From contig NW_023604861.1 of assembly GCF_014898055.3 (NCBI RefSeq), positions 82,866,399 to 82,930,398 on the forward strand: a stretch of DNA of 64,000 nucleotides, in the 5' to 3' direction. Made by a program: the position numbers and the translations under genes. Origin of the DNA: Talpa occidentalis (Eukaryota; Chordata; Mammalia; Eulipotyphla; Talpidae). Positions 36,261 to 49,285 of the stretch are shown piece by piece. The first letter of the stretch is position 1; the number at the start of each line of letters is the position of its first letter. The notes beneath the pieces are model-generated. The model was given only the letters and a program-made list of their open reading frames with translations, made no database searches and had not been told where the DNA came from.

Positions 36261-37001
36261 CCCCTTTCCACTAAAATGTAAAAGAAGGGGAGGAAGAGAG
36301 AAATGGTAATAATAATCAACCTGTGAAAATAGTATATTATCTGTCCTTCTATCTCTTAGTGGAATGCAGGATTTGGATAGTTTTTTAAGTTTTTCTACTA
36401 ATTCCACTGACTAACAAAAACCAAAACAAAAAACAAAGTTGCAATGTACAAAAGTGGTGATAGCAGTAAAAAATATCAGGCATACGGTGATGTAAAAGAA
36501 TCATTAGCTAAAAATTGGATAGAAGTTTATAGGGAGTTGTCATAACCATCCAAATTTAGACCTTGAAAGTCTAGATTCTAAAACCCCTAAGTAGGGCTTG
36601 TTAATCTTTTTTGAGTCGTAGACTTTTTTTTAAAAATTGGAGGATGGATTGTCTTAGTTTGAATATACTGTTTCCTGCAAAGCCAAACTAAACAAAACAC
36701 TTTACTGGAGTATTAGTCTGCCTTCCTGTTTGAGCTTGCATTGTCTCCAAATTTTTAAGCTTCTCTCCAGCTCAGAAGGATCTTTATTATATTTTCTGTG
36801 TGCTTCCAAATGCAGCCTTTCAGTATTACCTACTGTTTGTGCTGTGCATCTGAAAAAAAAAAAATTTAGACCCTCAGTTGATTTTTTTTTTTTTAACATT
36901 TTAAGCTGTGTTTTTTTCATGCCTAAAAGTAATTCTTTAGAAGCACATATTAGGAAGTATTTGTTTTAAAAACATTTAAAATGTAAAGGATTATTTTTTT
37001 T

Positions 37002-38188
37002 TTTTTATAAATTTTATTGTTATATTCCCCATACAATTGCAGCCCCCCCATTCTGACCCCAATCCCTCCCCTCCCGCCCCCGCCCCCCTAAAAGTGTCTC
37101 TGGTTCATAGTTTTTTGTTGATTTTGATTTTCACTTTCTTATAGTTATTCATTTTCCTGGTCCCTTATTTAAGTTTTCTAGATTCCTGCTATGAGTGAGA
37201 CCATCCGGTATTTTTCTTTTTCTTTTTGGCTTATTTCGCTGAGCATGATCCCTTCCAGCGCCATCCATGTTGCTGCAAATTGCATGTGTTTATCTTTTTT
37301 GAATGCTGAGTAATATTCCATGGTATATATGTACCACATCTTCTTGATCCAGTCATCTATTTTTGGGCATTTGGGTTGTTTCCAAAGCTTAGCTATTGTA
37401 AACAGTGCTGCTATAAACATAGGGGTGCAGGTGTTCTTTGGAATGGATGTTTCTGTGTCCTTTGGGTAAATACCTAGGAGTGGAATTGCTGGATCATATG
37501 GAAGCTCTATGTTTAGTAGGTCCAGAAATCTCCACACAGCTCTCCACAGTGGTTGGACCAGTTTGCACTCCCACCAACAGTGCAGAAGAGTTCCTTTTTC
37601 TCCACACCCTCGCCAGCATTTGTTGTTGCTAGTTTTTTTAATATGTGCCATTCTCACTGGTGTAAGATGGTATCTCATGGTAGTTTTGATTTGCATTTCC
37701 CTGATGGCAAGTGATGTTGAACATTTTTTCATATGCCTGTTGGCCATTTGCATTTCCTCTTCAGAGAAGTTTCTTTTTAGCTCTTCTGCCCATTTTTTGA
37801 CTGGATTATTTTCTTTGTTGTTGCTGAGTCTCATCAGCTCTTTGCAGATTTTTGTGATCAGTCCTTTATCATAGTGTTGGGTGCAAAAATGTTCTCCCAG
37901 TTGGTGGGGTTTCTCTTTGTTTTTGTTATTGTCTCTTTTGCTGTGCAGAAGCTCTTTAATTTGATGTAGTCCCAGCTGTTTATCTTTGCCTTCACTATCA
38001 CTGCTTTGGGTGATGTGTCTGTAAAGATGTCTTTGATGTGCAGATCACGTAGTGTTTCGCCTATATTTCCTTCTATATATTTTATGGTTTCAGGTCTTAT
38101 GTCTAGTTCTTTAATCCATTTTGAGTTGATTTTTGTGTATGGTGTGAGGTAGTGGTCAAGCTTCATTCTTTTGCATGTAGCGACCCAG
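37002..38188 (-). mobile_element. LINE-1, young 5'-truncated copy (ORF2 C-terminus plus 3' UTR)
   Basis: A 1.19-kb antisense L1. The last 218 codons of ORF2 are open (37178-37834: [31 protein letters not shown]). The upstream ORF2 part continues in another frame (37858-38188), so one frameshift separates them. It was 5'-truncated on insertion, so it is not mobile by itself. Direct repeats TGTAAAGGATTA plus T-run flank it (from 36982 and from 38189). The copy at 1366-1922 matches it almost base for base. Confidence 0.95.
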
Positions 38189-38520
38189 TGTAAAGGATTA
38201 TTTTTTTTCCAGCTTTTACAAAACAATTTTCCATAAAATGGTATGTTCCTTAATGGTTGTGATAATAAACAAGGATTTTATCTACTGTAATAAGCCTTTG
38301 TTCTGAGCGTCTGGTTTTTTTTTTACCTTGGTTGTATAAATTCTGTTATAGTAGCAATATCTGGAAATTATTGTCAAATTAGTGAATGCATTTGTTGGTG
38401 AAATCCTTTTGGTTTCCTTACTTCTCATAGCATATTTGAAGTACCTAGGATTCTATTGCATTTCCTACTTAGGAATTAGAAGCCAGTTTGATTTTAGACA
38501 TAGGTGACGGTAACAGTTTT

Positions 38521-38804
38521 TTTTTTTTAAGATTTATTTATATTTATTTATTTATACAAGCACTGGGTACAGTCAGAAGCGCGGGAGGGTGAGAGAATTC
38601 ATCAGAGCCAGAGCGGGGAGCAGAGAAGGCGAAAGGACCAAAATACACTGCTGAGGGGAGCAGCGGGCGTCAGGAGAGGTCTGCGCGCCATGTGGGACCC
38701 TCCTCCCGTGGCCGGGGAGCAGCCGGGGATCGAACCGGCGCTGCAGAGGCTGCGGGCAGCTTCGCAACCCAGCGCTCAACCGCTGTGCCACCGGGGAGGC
38801 CCCA
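38521..38804 (-). mobile_element. tRNA-derived T+ SINE
   Basis: CAAGCACTGGGTACAGTCAG subgroup, CpG-rich and therefore probably young. Flanks GTGACGGTAACAGTTTT / GTGATGGTAACAGTTTT (38504-38520 and 38805-38821). Confidence 0.94.
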
Positions 38805-39800
38805 GTGATGGTAACAGTTTTCATATTTACATGTATAATTTTATTTTTTAGGCATTTCACCTTTAACAAGTATTTATTTTTTGTCTGTAATCTTATTTAA
38901 AAAATAAATACAACTTGAACAGCTTTTTTAATCCACTAGGGTATCCTACATTATTTTACCCTTAGATGTAAAATAGGTTTGTACAGCTGTAAAATACAAT
39001 TGTAATGGTATAGTCAGCCAGCATGCAGTCTCTGCAAATCCTTCTTACTTGTAGTTTCTGCAAACCCATTCAATTGCAGAGATGTGAAAAGGAAAACTTT
39101 GAGGAGATTTTTAATTATTTTGGCTTCTCTAATTCTTACGAGATAACAGCTCCATCTTAAAAACTAGTGTTAGCCCTATGAAAGAAGGGATCTGTTCTGG
39201 TTTAGTAAGCTTGCTACTTCCCCACCTAGAATGGCAGTGTCAGTTATTTGTTGGATGGATGAATAATAACTGGATTTAAAATAACTGATAAAATTGTTAT
39301 TAAAGATATCTTGAAGGATGCTCTCCTGCCCACCTGTGACTATGCAGGAGCCTCTCTTATTTTCCTGATAAACCTGTCCATTTAAAATGCTTTAAAAAAA
39401 AGGTTTCTTGAAGGACCTGATAAATGATTATAATATTTTATTCTCCCAAATCGATTGAGAAAGCTATAAATTCCTGACGTATTGATGTTAGTATCTTCAT
39501 TAAGTACTTTTACCTGGGGCAACAGTGATAAGACTGATGTTTAAGTTGCAAAATTATGTAACAGGGAAAGAAAAGGTTGCTGATGGTAGAACTTGCTTGC
39601 CTTTAAATTAGATTTGAAGAAATAAGACTTCAGAATTATATAATTCCAAAGGAAAAGTTTATAATACCTTGCAAATAGAAAGCTTGAAATATGATTGCAA
39701 GCTGCAAGTTTTCTTTCCTTAAAACACTTTATTTGGAGTGAATGGGAATAACTAAAATTAAACAGTAATTTTTCTAAATGATTAAAAATATATTTATTTT

Positions 39801-40066
39801 TAAAAGTTTTTTTGTTTTAATTTATACAATAGCTGGGGTACAGGCCAGAGGCGTGGGAGGGTAAGAGGATTCACCAGAGACAGAGTGGGGAGGCGAACAG
39901 GCAGACAGACCGAAAGCACTGCTGAGGGGAGCAGTGGGCGCGACAGGAGAGGTCTGCTGCACCATGTCTGATTCTCCCTGGCCGGCTGGGAATTGAACCT
40001 GTGTTGCAGAGGCTGTGGACAGCTTCACAGCACTGTGCTCAACTCACTGCGCCACCAGGGAGGCCC
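39801..40066 (-). mobile_element. tRNA-derived T+ SINE
   Basis: Head in reverse CTGCGCCACCAGGGAGGCCC. Repeat TATATTTATTTT flanks it at 39789-39800 and 40067-40078. Confidence 0.92.
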
Positions 40067-40079
40067 TATATTTATTTTA

Positions 40080-41800
40080 AAAATGAAAATCATGCAAGTG
40101 AAATTTGACGACTAATTTTATTCACAAAGAAAATACAAGGTTACTTACTTTTTTTAAAAACCAATGAAGATAAGTCATTTGGTATATAGAGTGTAGATAA
40201 ACTTTTATATTTTCGAAAATGTATTTGTCAGTTTTTACTAATGCCAAACATTGTGTTTTATGCTTTTCATTTCAAACATTTCATTGAAGTGTGAATAGAA
40301 CTGGAGACTGCTGAACATATACAGCAATTTGTCATAATTCCTTTGTTAATAATGTTTCAAACTGTTGTCAGAAACTTTTCTACCAGGTTTAGAAAGTGTA
40401 GGGTAGCATTTGAAGGTGTTTGCTGATTTTATATTAGTGGATTACTGTTTGAAAATGTTGCTAAATACAAACTGAATGAAATAAATACTTAAAAGTCTGA
40501 AATTGGAAAGGAGTCTTGGGATAAAAGTTGGATTAAATAACTTATTTTCAGAAAGGAGGTTGGTATAACAGACCCAATGAGTGACATTTGCTTGTTAATG
40601 GTGGATTTCCCAGAATAGTGTCAGGAGGGAAATTTTCTTCTAATTAGCAGGTTCTGTAGTCAGAATGTTTAATAAAACATGTCTGAATGGGTTTCCAGCT
40701 TTTCTTAGAGAAGGGAGAGAGATCTTTGGGAGAGCCACAGTGGTTAACTTAATACTCTTCCCTCATTTATTATATTAGATTTTGGAACTAAACATAGATC
40801 TAATGAGATTTTTTTTAAAGGTGCCTGTGCTTATTGATAGTTAAAATTCTTAAATTTGGGAAAGGCCTTTTAATTCTTCTCTTCATATTTATTCCAGATT
40901 GTTCTGTGAAAGATTGGTGTCTTTTCAGTCTGATAGTCAGTGACTACACACTGGTACAGATATGCAGTCGTTAAAATATGGGAATAAATTTGTCCTATTA
41001 GTAAGTAGCTGCTGCCCCAAGGGTGGATCCCCATTTCCTCACTCTTGTAGTCTCTCCCTGAATACTGCTGCTCTACTCCTCATTCTATGGCAACTAAAAA
41101 CTTAAGAGGGGAGAGGAAGAAGGGGCACAGAACAGTGCTTGTATGCTCTAAATGGACACTGGTTATTGTTCTGATTGTTCATTGCTTGTTGTTTATCAAT
41201 TACTAAATATTCCAGCTGTCTCCCCTGGCAATACATGTGAAGAAAAAATTCAAGTTTGGAAAGTACAGAATGAAAAAAGATTTTTGATAAAAGAACATTT
41301 TTAACATGTAGTATACTTTTGTACCCCTCTTCTGACCAGGAAATTCCTTTATAGAAGACATACAATCTTACAGACCATTAATTTCTACAGAGCACAGTTT
41401 GTGAGTGCTGCTCTAGCATTCTATGAATGTATATTTGTGCCAATGTAAGGCAGGTGAGGTACATTAGCAAATACATAGATAAGTTCTGGGACTTAAAATG
41501 GAGATATCTCCAACTGATAATTTGTTCACACCTCTATGTGGTAAATAGATGACTGACTGAAATCTGTTCCTTTTTGATTTTATTATGGGAAGAAACATGT
41601 GTGCTCCTGCAGTTGTAAGTTCTCACCAGTTGAGGAAAATGGTGCATAAAGAGTTTGAATAAGTAGATAACAAAGTGCTTATGTAAGGATGGTTGCTTTT
41701 AAGGATTGGATGAAGATATTAGATTGTCAGATTTGAAAAGAGAGCACACAAAAACATAAGATAGTAAAATGTATGAGTCCCAAAATGGCACAGAGAATAA
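40080..41800. other. Intronic stretch
   Basis: No gene, RNA gene or young repeat is recognised. Confidence 0.45.
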
Positions 41801-41809
41801 AAAGAATGT

Positions 41810-42130
41810 GAGAAACCTTCCCTGATGACCAGGGAAGGTTTAATAGAAGCCAACCTTGAAGGATGAATTAAGTAAGACAGGCGTAGGGCACAGTGGTTTT
41901 GATCAGAAGAGACAAAGGCAGGTGGGAAGACTAGAAAAAAAGCAGTGGCTTAATTGGAATATGTGTTTGATAAATTAGAAAGGTAGAGATTGGCTGGATT
42001 GGTTGGGCCTTAAGTATAAAGCTAAGAAGTAAAGAGAATGAGATACTCTTAGATTTTTGAACAGAAGAGTGATGTAGTAAAAAACGTTCTTTTGCAAAGG
42101 TTAAATGTGATGGCAGCATGCAAGATGGTT
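41810..42130. repeat. LINE-2-like ancient repeat
   Basis: 'CCAGGGAAGGTTTAATAGAAGCCAACCTTGAAGGATGAATTAAG' and the following purine-rich text resemble internal LINE-2. Weak. Confidence 0.35.
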
Positions 42131-42359
42131 GGAAGGGAGAATGTTAACCAGATAAAGCCCATTTCTCAGCGAAATTAGCATTTCATTAACATATATATAG
42201 AAGAATAATTGTAGCTTAAACTAGAAAGTGAGGATCATCAAATAGAACCCAATCAAATGTGGATTTCCATAGTAGTTGCAGATGCTTCAAGACCTCATGT
42301 TTCTCACGCTTCATTTCTATTGGGTGTTAAAATAGAGACCTAAGAGACTAGGTATAATC

Positions 42360-42382
42360 TTTTTTTTTTTTTTTTTTTTTTA
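42360..42382. repeat. Poly(T) tract
   Basis: About 22 consecutive T, with no recognisable retrotransposon body next to it. Confidence 0.85.
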
Positions 42383-42499
42383 ACTGGTAGCGGTTAGGCA
42401 AAGTTGCGGCTGCTGATCAGAGTGTACTCTGATAGCGCTTACAGTAACACGTTAGAACAAATAAACTGCCTGAAAACTGCAAGATATTCCCAAATCTGT

Positions 42500-42740
42500 T
42501 AGTGGTTAAGAGCACGCATTATAGAGTTAAAATGCCTTCAGTGCAGATTTCAGCCCAGCTGCTTACTTGCTGTTTAAGTGACTTAATCTTAAGACGCAGG
42601 CCTTTGTGTCCTTCTCTGTAGAAATGTACATACCTCAGAGGGTTGTTGTAAGATTTTAGTTAATCAGTTCATGTAAGGTGCTTAGAGTATTTTCTACCAC
42701 ATGGACCATGCTCTGTAAAGTTAATCATCATTATCCATGC
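42500..42740 (+). mobile_element. MIR element
   Basis: 'TAGTGGTTAAGAGCACGCATTATAG ... CCTCAGAGGGTTGTTGTAAG ... AAGGTGCTTAGAGTA' spans most of a sense MIR. Confidence 0.85.
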
Positions 42741-43400
42741 GTACTTGTCTGTCCTCTCCCTGTGGAGGGACTCTAAGAGATGGGTGACTGCTTTTGTTAC
42801 ATATAATGTATAAGTTCCATGCTATTGCACATTGCTTTGTCAGTAGTCCGTTAGTGTTGACAGGTTTTCATCTTTTAATAGCTGTTTAATAACAGAAACC
42901 TAATCATAATTGTCATCTGTAATTTCTTAGATGTGATTTCAAGGAATACTGTCTGGGAGAAATGGATGGGTCTTTTAAAATTTTAGGTTTACAATTTTAA
43001 TTTTCATTATATGTACATCTGATAATACACATAATAAGTGTGTGCACATTTCTAAGTATTTTAATATCTTCATCTTTTTTTCCAGTTTTAAAGTGTGAAA
43101 TAAATCTCCAGTGTTTTTCAAGATTACTTAAACGGAGTTGTAATTACCACTCAGCACCTAGGACAGCACCCAGCACACTGTACACGAACTCTGCCTTGAG
43201 ATTTGGGGTTTGTGTTCTGGATTCAGGAAAGAAGAGAAAGTTTTGGGGAAAGTTTAAAATCCTCATAAGCACTTACTCTAAATGTGAAATGCAGAATGGT
43301 TTCATGGCTTTGTTTCAAAATGTTTTACACTGGCTGATAGAACCCACTTCATGAAGTAGTTTGAGTTAAAATGATCTAATATTTGTGTTTTAACTTTCAG

Positions 43401-43602
43401 CTTTGTGTTATTCTTGGAAAATTTCGCACCACTTGTGAATTCCTTGAACCTGGGCATTGCAAACCCACTTCTGTTGGGCCCATCTCCTTTGCACTTTGCT
43501 CAGATTAAGACTCAGTTGGCGCTTCAGCAGCTGAATGCCGTTGCCTCACATAGCTCAGCACCACCTTATACCTTATTAAATCAGGCTTTCTTGAAAATAG
43601 CC
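43401..43602 (+). CDS. ZNF638: In-frame upstream part of the first common ZNF638 exon: 5' UTR or N-terminal extension
   Basis: The acceptor TTTTAACTTTCAG ends at 43400. From 43401 to the usual start (43603) the frame is open for 67 codons with no in-frame ATG, and it requires two bases from the previous exon (incoming phase 2). The peptide includes [20 protein letters not shown] and, just before the usual start, [10 protein letters not shown] followed by MSRPRF. The paralogue RBM20 has the same order: NPLL-x-SP, LQLAQLQAQL, then VLNQVLSKVAMSQP. The similarity runs across the usual start, so this 'UTR' is probably translated in one isoform, with its start in an upstream exon such as 172-287. 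From the proximal promoter it would remain 5' UTR. Confidence 0.65.
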
Positions 43603-44907
43603 ATGTCGAGACCCAGGTTTAATCCTCGAGGGAACTTTCCACTTCAGAGGCCACGAGCACCTAACCCTTCTGGGATGAGGCCTCCAGGACCATTTATGAG
43701 GCCTGGATCTATGGGTCTTCCAAGATTCTACCCAGCAGGGAGAGCCCGTGGCATTCCACACAGATTTGCTGGCCATGAATCTTACCAGAACATGGGACCA
43801 CAGAGAATGAATGTTCAGGTAACTCAACACCGAACTGATCCAAGATTGACCAAAGAAAAATTGGATTTTCATGAAGCACAGCAAAAGAAGGGGAAGCCTC
43901 ATGGTAGCCGGTGGGATGATGAGCCTCATTTATCTGCATCAGTGGGAGTGAAACAGAGCTCTATAACACAGGTTACAGAGCAGAGTCCTAAAGTGCAGAG
44001 CCGCTATACAAAAGAGAGTGCCTCAAGTATCTTAGCAAGTTTTGGATTATCTAATGAAGACTTAGAAGAACTTAGTCGTTATCCTGATGAACAGCTGACA
44101 CCTGAAAACATGCCATTAATTTTAAGGGATATAAGAATGAGAAAAATGGGGCGCCGATTACCTAATTTACCTTCACAGAGCAGAAATAAAGAAACGCTTG
44201 GTAGTGAGGCAGTTTCAAGTAATGTGATTGATTATGGGCATGCAAGCAAATATGGTTACACAGAAGATCCACTTGAAGTACGTATTTATGATCCGGAAAT
44301 TCCAACTGATGAGGTCAAGAATGAATTTCGGTCACAGCAGAGCATTTCTGCATCTGTTCCAGCTCCAAATGTGATATGTAATTCTATGTTTCCTGTTGAA
44401 GATGTATTTCGACCATTGGACTTCCCCAGTGAGTCCTCCAATAATCAATCCTTTTTCCCAGTTGAGAGTGGAACCAAGATGTCAGGCTTACATATTTCAG
44501 GAGGACAGTCAGTCCTTGAACCTGTAAAATCCGTTAACCAATCAGTTAACCAGACAATGAATCAGTCTCTGATTCCTCCCTCTATGAACCAGCAACCTTT
44601 TTCATCGGAATTAATTTCAGCTGTAAGCCAACAAGAACGAATCCCACATGAACCTGTGATTAATTCATCTAATGTACATGGACCATCAGGAGGAAGTAAA
44701 AAGAATTACCAGTCAGAGGCTGACATTCCCATTCAATCTCCCTTTGGGATTGTGAAAGCATCATGGCTACCAAAGTTTTCACATGCTGATGCCCAGAAGA
44801 TGAAAAGACTTCCAACACCTTCTATGATGAATGATTATTATGCAGCATCTCCAAGAATATTTCCACATTTGTGTTCTCTGTGTAACGTAGAATGTAGTCA
44901 TTTGAAG
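43603..44907 (+). CDS. ZNF638: ZNF638, large first common coding exon (residues 1-435)
   Basis: ZNF638 (NP220) is a nuclear matrin-type protein that binds cytidine-rich DNA and RNA and is linked to splicing regulation, adipocyte differentiation and HUSH-dependent silencing of unintegrated retroviral DNA (family knowledge). The exon encodes the recognisable start [20 protein letters not shown], an Arg/Pro/Gly-rich N-terminus (about 1-60), a conserved block near residues 140-178 ([20 protein letters not shown]) shared with matrin-3, an Asn/Gln/Ser-rich region with repeated NQS-type motifs (about 300-330), and the first half of a matrin-type C2H2 finger (C424, C427). The donor after 44907 (TTGAAG|GTGAGT) is phase 0. 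The frame continues to a stop at 44970 only as intron read-through. Assignment is secure from near-identity to mammalian ZNF638. Confidence 0.97.
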
Positions 44908-47900
44908 GTGAGTGTTTTTAAAGATCACTGTATAATGATACTCAGCGCCCAAGTTTCCTCTAAATTCTAATGTGTATGCTTGGTGTTAACTAGGCATTAA
45001 AGAAATGACAAATTAATTTTTATTGCACATCAACACTTAGTTGTAATCTAAGTAGCCCTGACCTAAGCACTGGGTTGAGTGTTAGGTTTTCTGTATTCCT
45101 GTGACTGGGCACACCACGTGGTTGTCCATTTATTTTGAACTTTTGGTTAGTTAACTCAGAATTTATGCAAAAATAAATTTATATAATATAAACTGTGTAC
45201 TTACAAGACTATATCACATGAATCACCTTTATCTAAATAAGAGAATCTGTTAGTATAAAAGTTGAAATAAAACATTTGTTTTGCATACTTTTGAGAAATA
45301 GTATTTGTAGCCTTGCACATAGCTACCTACCTTGGGCTAAAGACAGTTAATGTTGATGTAAATATTTTCTGATGCTATCTGTAGTAGGATTTTTAGTATT
45401 TCATGGGAGGGAACTTCCTAAAGAAATACATACCAAAATTCAGTCAAGATGAATCGTTTTGGGACCAGCTGTGTGACTCAGAGAATGTAAAATGATAGCC
45501 ACTTAGAGGGAAAAATAAAGGAGGCTTAGCTACTCATATTGTTAGTATAGTTAGAAGAAGTATTGTACAGAGCTGCTTTAAGTATGTAGAATGTGCTGTT
45601 AAATAGTAATGGGTGAATTTGAGTAGGAATTTTCAAATATATTTACTTAGATTTTAAAACCACTGTTTCTTCTATGTAAGAATGTGATTTCAAGATTTGT
45701 AAGTGTTCAGGAAGGAAATGTCCCTCACATGGGAACAAACTTTGATTCAAGGCCATGCAATTGCTTGTATAGGCTTAAAAATCTATAGGTGTTTATAACT
45801 CTTGTTTTTTTCTAACACTGCCACCCTTTTATTGTCTTTTCTTTTACCCACTCTACCACATTTTAGCCAGCAAGATTCTGTTACCTTAGAATTGATGGTT
45901 TTAGCTTAAGATTACACTCCACCAAAGGAAAGGCTTTTTATAGTCAGATTTGCTGAGTTCTAATAAAATAATAGTTGTCATACCCTATCAAAGGATATAA
46001 AAAAGTCTTGAAATATCTCAGAATAATTCATGTAGCTTATAATTCATGTAGTCATATAATCTGTTTTAAGTAGCTCTGGCCCAAGTATTGAATTGAATTG
46101 TTATACTATGTATTCTTGTGACTGAGCACACCACATACTTTTTCATTTGGAACTGTTAGTGATGAATCCAAGAAAAATGTCTTAAAGAATTGAAAGTTTT
46201 GATTTTTATGCTATAGAGTAGAAATGGTATGCATTTAATCAGTACGTATTTACTGATTACCAATTTTGTACATGACTCTATTATTGGACTTTGGAGTAAA
46301 AATGGATAGCTATATACAATGTAGGCGTTGATCTTAGGCAGTTTATACATAATAGTTGAAGAGAGAAATAACACCTGATGATTTTTATTTTTTTAAATTA
46401 GAAGACAACAAATGGTTTGTTGATTGTATTTATATTGTTTGTGGGAAAGGTATTTAATGTTTCTATCTTGATTTCAAGCTTTATTAGTTTAGACCAGCAT
46501 TATCAATTTACCAACACTATTGAATTTAGCAGTGTGTGATTTTTAAAAAAGTATAAATTTACTCTCTGACATAAAAGACTTCAGGGTAAAACTGATTGAG
46601 TGACAGTGACTGTTGAATCTGTCTGGACTAGAATGGATAGGAAAGACTAACTGGATTAGATTGAAGATGTATTGAAGGGTATGAATGATGAGTAGGCTTT
46701 AGACGTACGTGAGGGAGGAGGGGTGACATATAGATGGGAGCAACACCTTGCAGGGAGGCAAAATCCCTGAGCAACCATTACATCATGTTGAGGTGGGAGG
46801 TGATGTTTGTGGTGAGCATATTTTAAGTATGAAGGACTTTGAGAAGCAAACCCACGAAGTTTAGACTTGTGGTAAGAAGCAATACTAAGCTAATTAAGTT
46901 TCTTGATATATGTGAAGTGACATATTCCGAGTATTTATAAGATAAATTGGGGTATGCAGGGTGAATAGGAATGAGAAGGTGTGTTAGGGCACCTAATTTA
47001 AGACTGCCCTAGTTTAACTATCATGATGGTTAGTCTGAGTTAATATGATAAATATAAAAATCAGTGACAAAAAGAAATCATTTAGTGATCATTTGAATTC
47101 AGAAATTGTCATTTCAAACAAAGAAACATCTTTTAACAGAACAGCACAATAGATCTCACTAATGAATTCTTCCCTAAGATGACCAAATGATAAGGATTTG
47201 TTAACCTGGATTTAGATGGTACAATCTCTGGTTTCTGTGATACTATCTTGCTGCTTTGAAAGTGTGCACATATATATTACATCATACTGTAGCCAGTAAA
47301 TATAAATTACCAATTGTTAATTTTTTCTTGTTAAGAAATACTTGACAACATGTACCCTGCCTCTGAGTCTTTAAAACTAATCTTTTTCAAAAAGTGTATC
47401 TCTTTTCTACTCTATTATTAGGAGGAGGAGCTATCCCTGGTTTTGAAGTCAGTCAGAAGGCCTTTCTTTCTGAAATAATTCAGAAATAATTGAGATAATT
47501 GTAATAATTGAGATAATACATAATAATTGAGAAAGTACTGACTGACATAAAAGATTTTTGAGGTAGTCAGAGGTAATGTGTGTGCTCTGTTACGGGGTGG
47601 GTATTTTCACACATTGATTCTGGGCTCACTTGTCTATAGTCCTTGCACTTGGCACTGTTTTCTGCTTGATAGGTGATTATCATTTTTTTCCCAGAGAGGC
47701 AGTCTACTGATTTTAGGATTTCATCTAAATTAGATATTTTTACTAGAGAGTAGAATTTGTAATGGTATAGGTATATTTACTAAACTTGAAACAAGTCAAG
47801 TGGACCTGTTAAAAGATAGTAGTGGGCGTGTGTATTTGTGTGAGTTTGTACACAGAACTGGAGAATATGCCTTAAATAGGGCAGCTATAAGCATCAGCTG

Positions 47901-49285
47901 ATAGTTGATACATAAAATACATGTCCCACTCTAATGATATCTTCATAGTTTTTCAGGAAAAACTGGGATTCCGGATTGAGGGGTAAAATCTGGGTGTTTC
48001 AATGATGGCAACTTATTAAAAATAAATTTTCATGCCCAATCCACTACCTGCCAGTGTGTCTGTTTCATGTAAACAATGTTCAGTTAATGTCAAAGACATG
48101 GTTTTAGCAGTAACGGGGGCTCTTAATTGCTAGTCTCTTCTCACTTTCTATTTGTATCACTGAACAGGATGTACAAACATTTCTTTATTGCAATCCACAA
48201 TCACTTCCCTGTTTTAATGAAATAGTTTATTTAGGGTTTGTCATAATTTGTTGCCCATTCTTGCAGGTAGTTCTTGACAAGGCAAATTTCAAAATTAGTA
48301 TTTAACTGTGGTTTTAATTATGGATTCTTATAGTTCGTCTTTAGCTATGACAAATTGAAATGTTTTTTAAATGAAAATGACATTTTCTTCAAGGAAAGTT
48401 TTGAAACACAGAACTGTTGAGTAAAGTTTTCTTCCTATTCAAATGCTAGAGTGACAATAAACAGTAATGTACATGTTACTTTTAACTGTTTTCCTTGGGG
48501 GCCTTGAAAACTGTATTGCCTTTTTTTTTTTTTTTTTTCTGTTATCAGATGTATCTTCCAGGAGCTGTTTATGGGTTATAAAATGTGACTAGGGCAGATT
48601 TGTTAATGAAGTAATATATAAGAAAGCATTTTGTTCATTGTAAATGTAAGGGATATTGTATCATTGAAATGGTGTTACTTTCCCTTAAATTTTGGAAATA
48701 AATTAGATTTGATCAGCAGCAGTTTTTCATATTTTTGCTTTTTTTTTTTTTTTTTGGTCAATAATAGTGAATACGTTGTTTGAATGGTGCCATCCTAAGA
48801 GGTAGATAATATTGGTGGTAGTTTGAATTTTAGAGGTATAGAGTCATTGAGACCTTTTATTTGGAGATACCATCTCAGATTCCATTTTATCTGTAGAGTT
48901 TTTTGTGTGCTTGTAGTATTTCTGTGTTTGAGGTGGGTTATTTCTGATCCTCGCTTTTGTTTTCTTCAAGTTCATGTATATATTTGCTTTAAAAAATGAG
49001 TGTCCATGGGTGTGATTTTTATTTTGAAGTTTTTTTTAATGCTAAAATGTTCTAAAATGAATCAGTGAGGTATGGTATTGAGTACATTTGTTTAGAAGCC
49101 TTTTGAGTACCCTTGTGTGGAGGCCTTTTATTTTTGTTTGTGAAAATTTTATTCAGTACTAATTGCTATTTATCACTATATTTGCTTACTTTTTGAAAAT
49201 AAAGGTATGCTGTGTCATTTTTAAAAACTTTATTAGTCAGCATGAGGAATGTTCTAATTTTGGTAATTTTCTCCTTTCACAATAG
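44908..49285 (+). other. ZNF638: ZNF638 intron after the large exon
   Basis: A 4.4-kb intron, phase 0, GT...AG. It holds two similar ~110-bp segments (about 45,040-45,150 and 46,055-46,165), T-runs near 48,522 and 48,740, and no young SINE. Nothing else is recognised. Confidence 0.8.

Noticed and set aside
37178..37834. 218-codon reverse open frame as a live reverse transcriptase gene
   Set aside because: It is only the C-terminal end of L1 ORF2 in a 5'-truncated, frameshifted copy with no reverse-transcriptase or endonuclease domain.
43576..43939. Antisense frames of 117 and 76 codons opposite the ZNF638 exon
   Set aside because: Shadow frames of the strongly coding plus strand.
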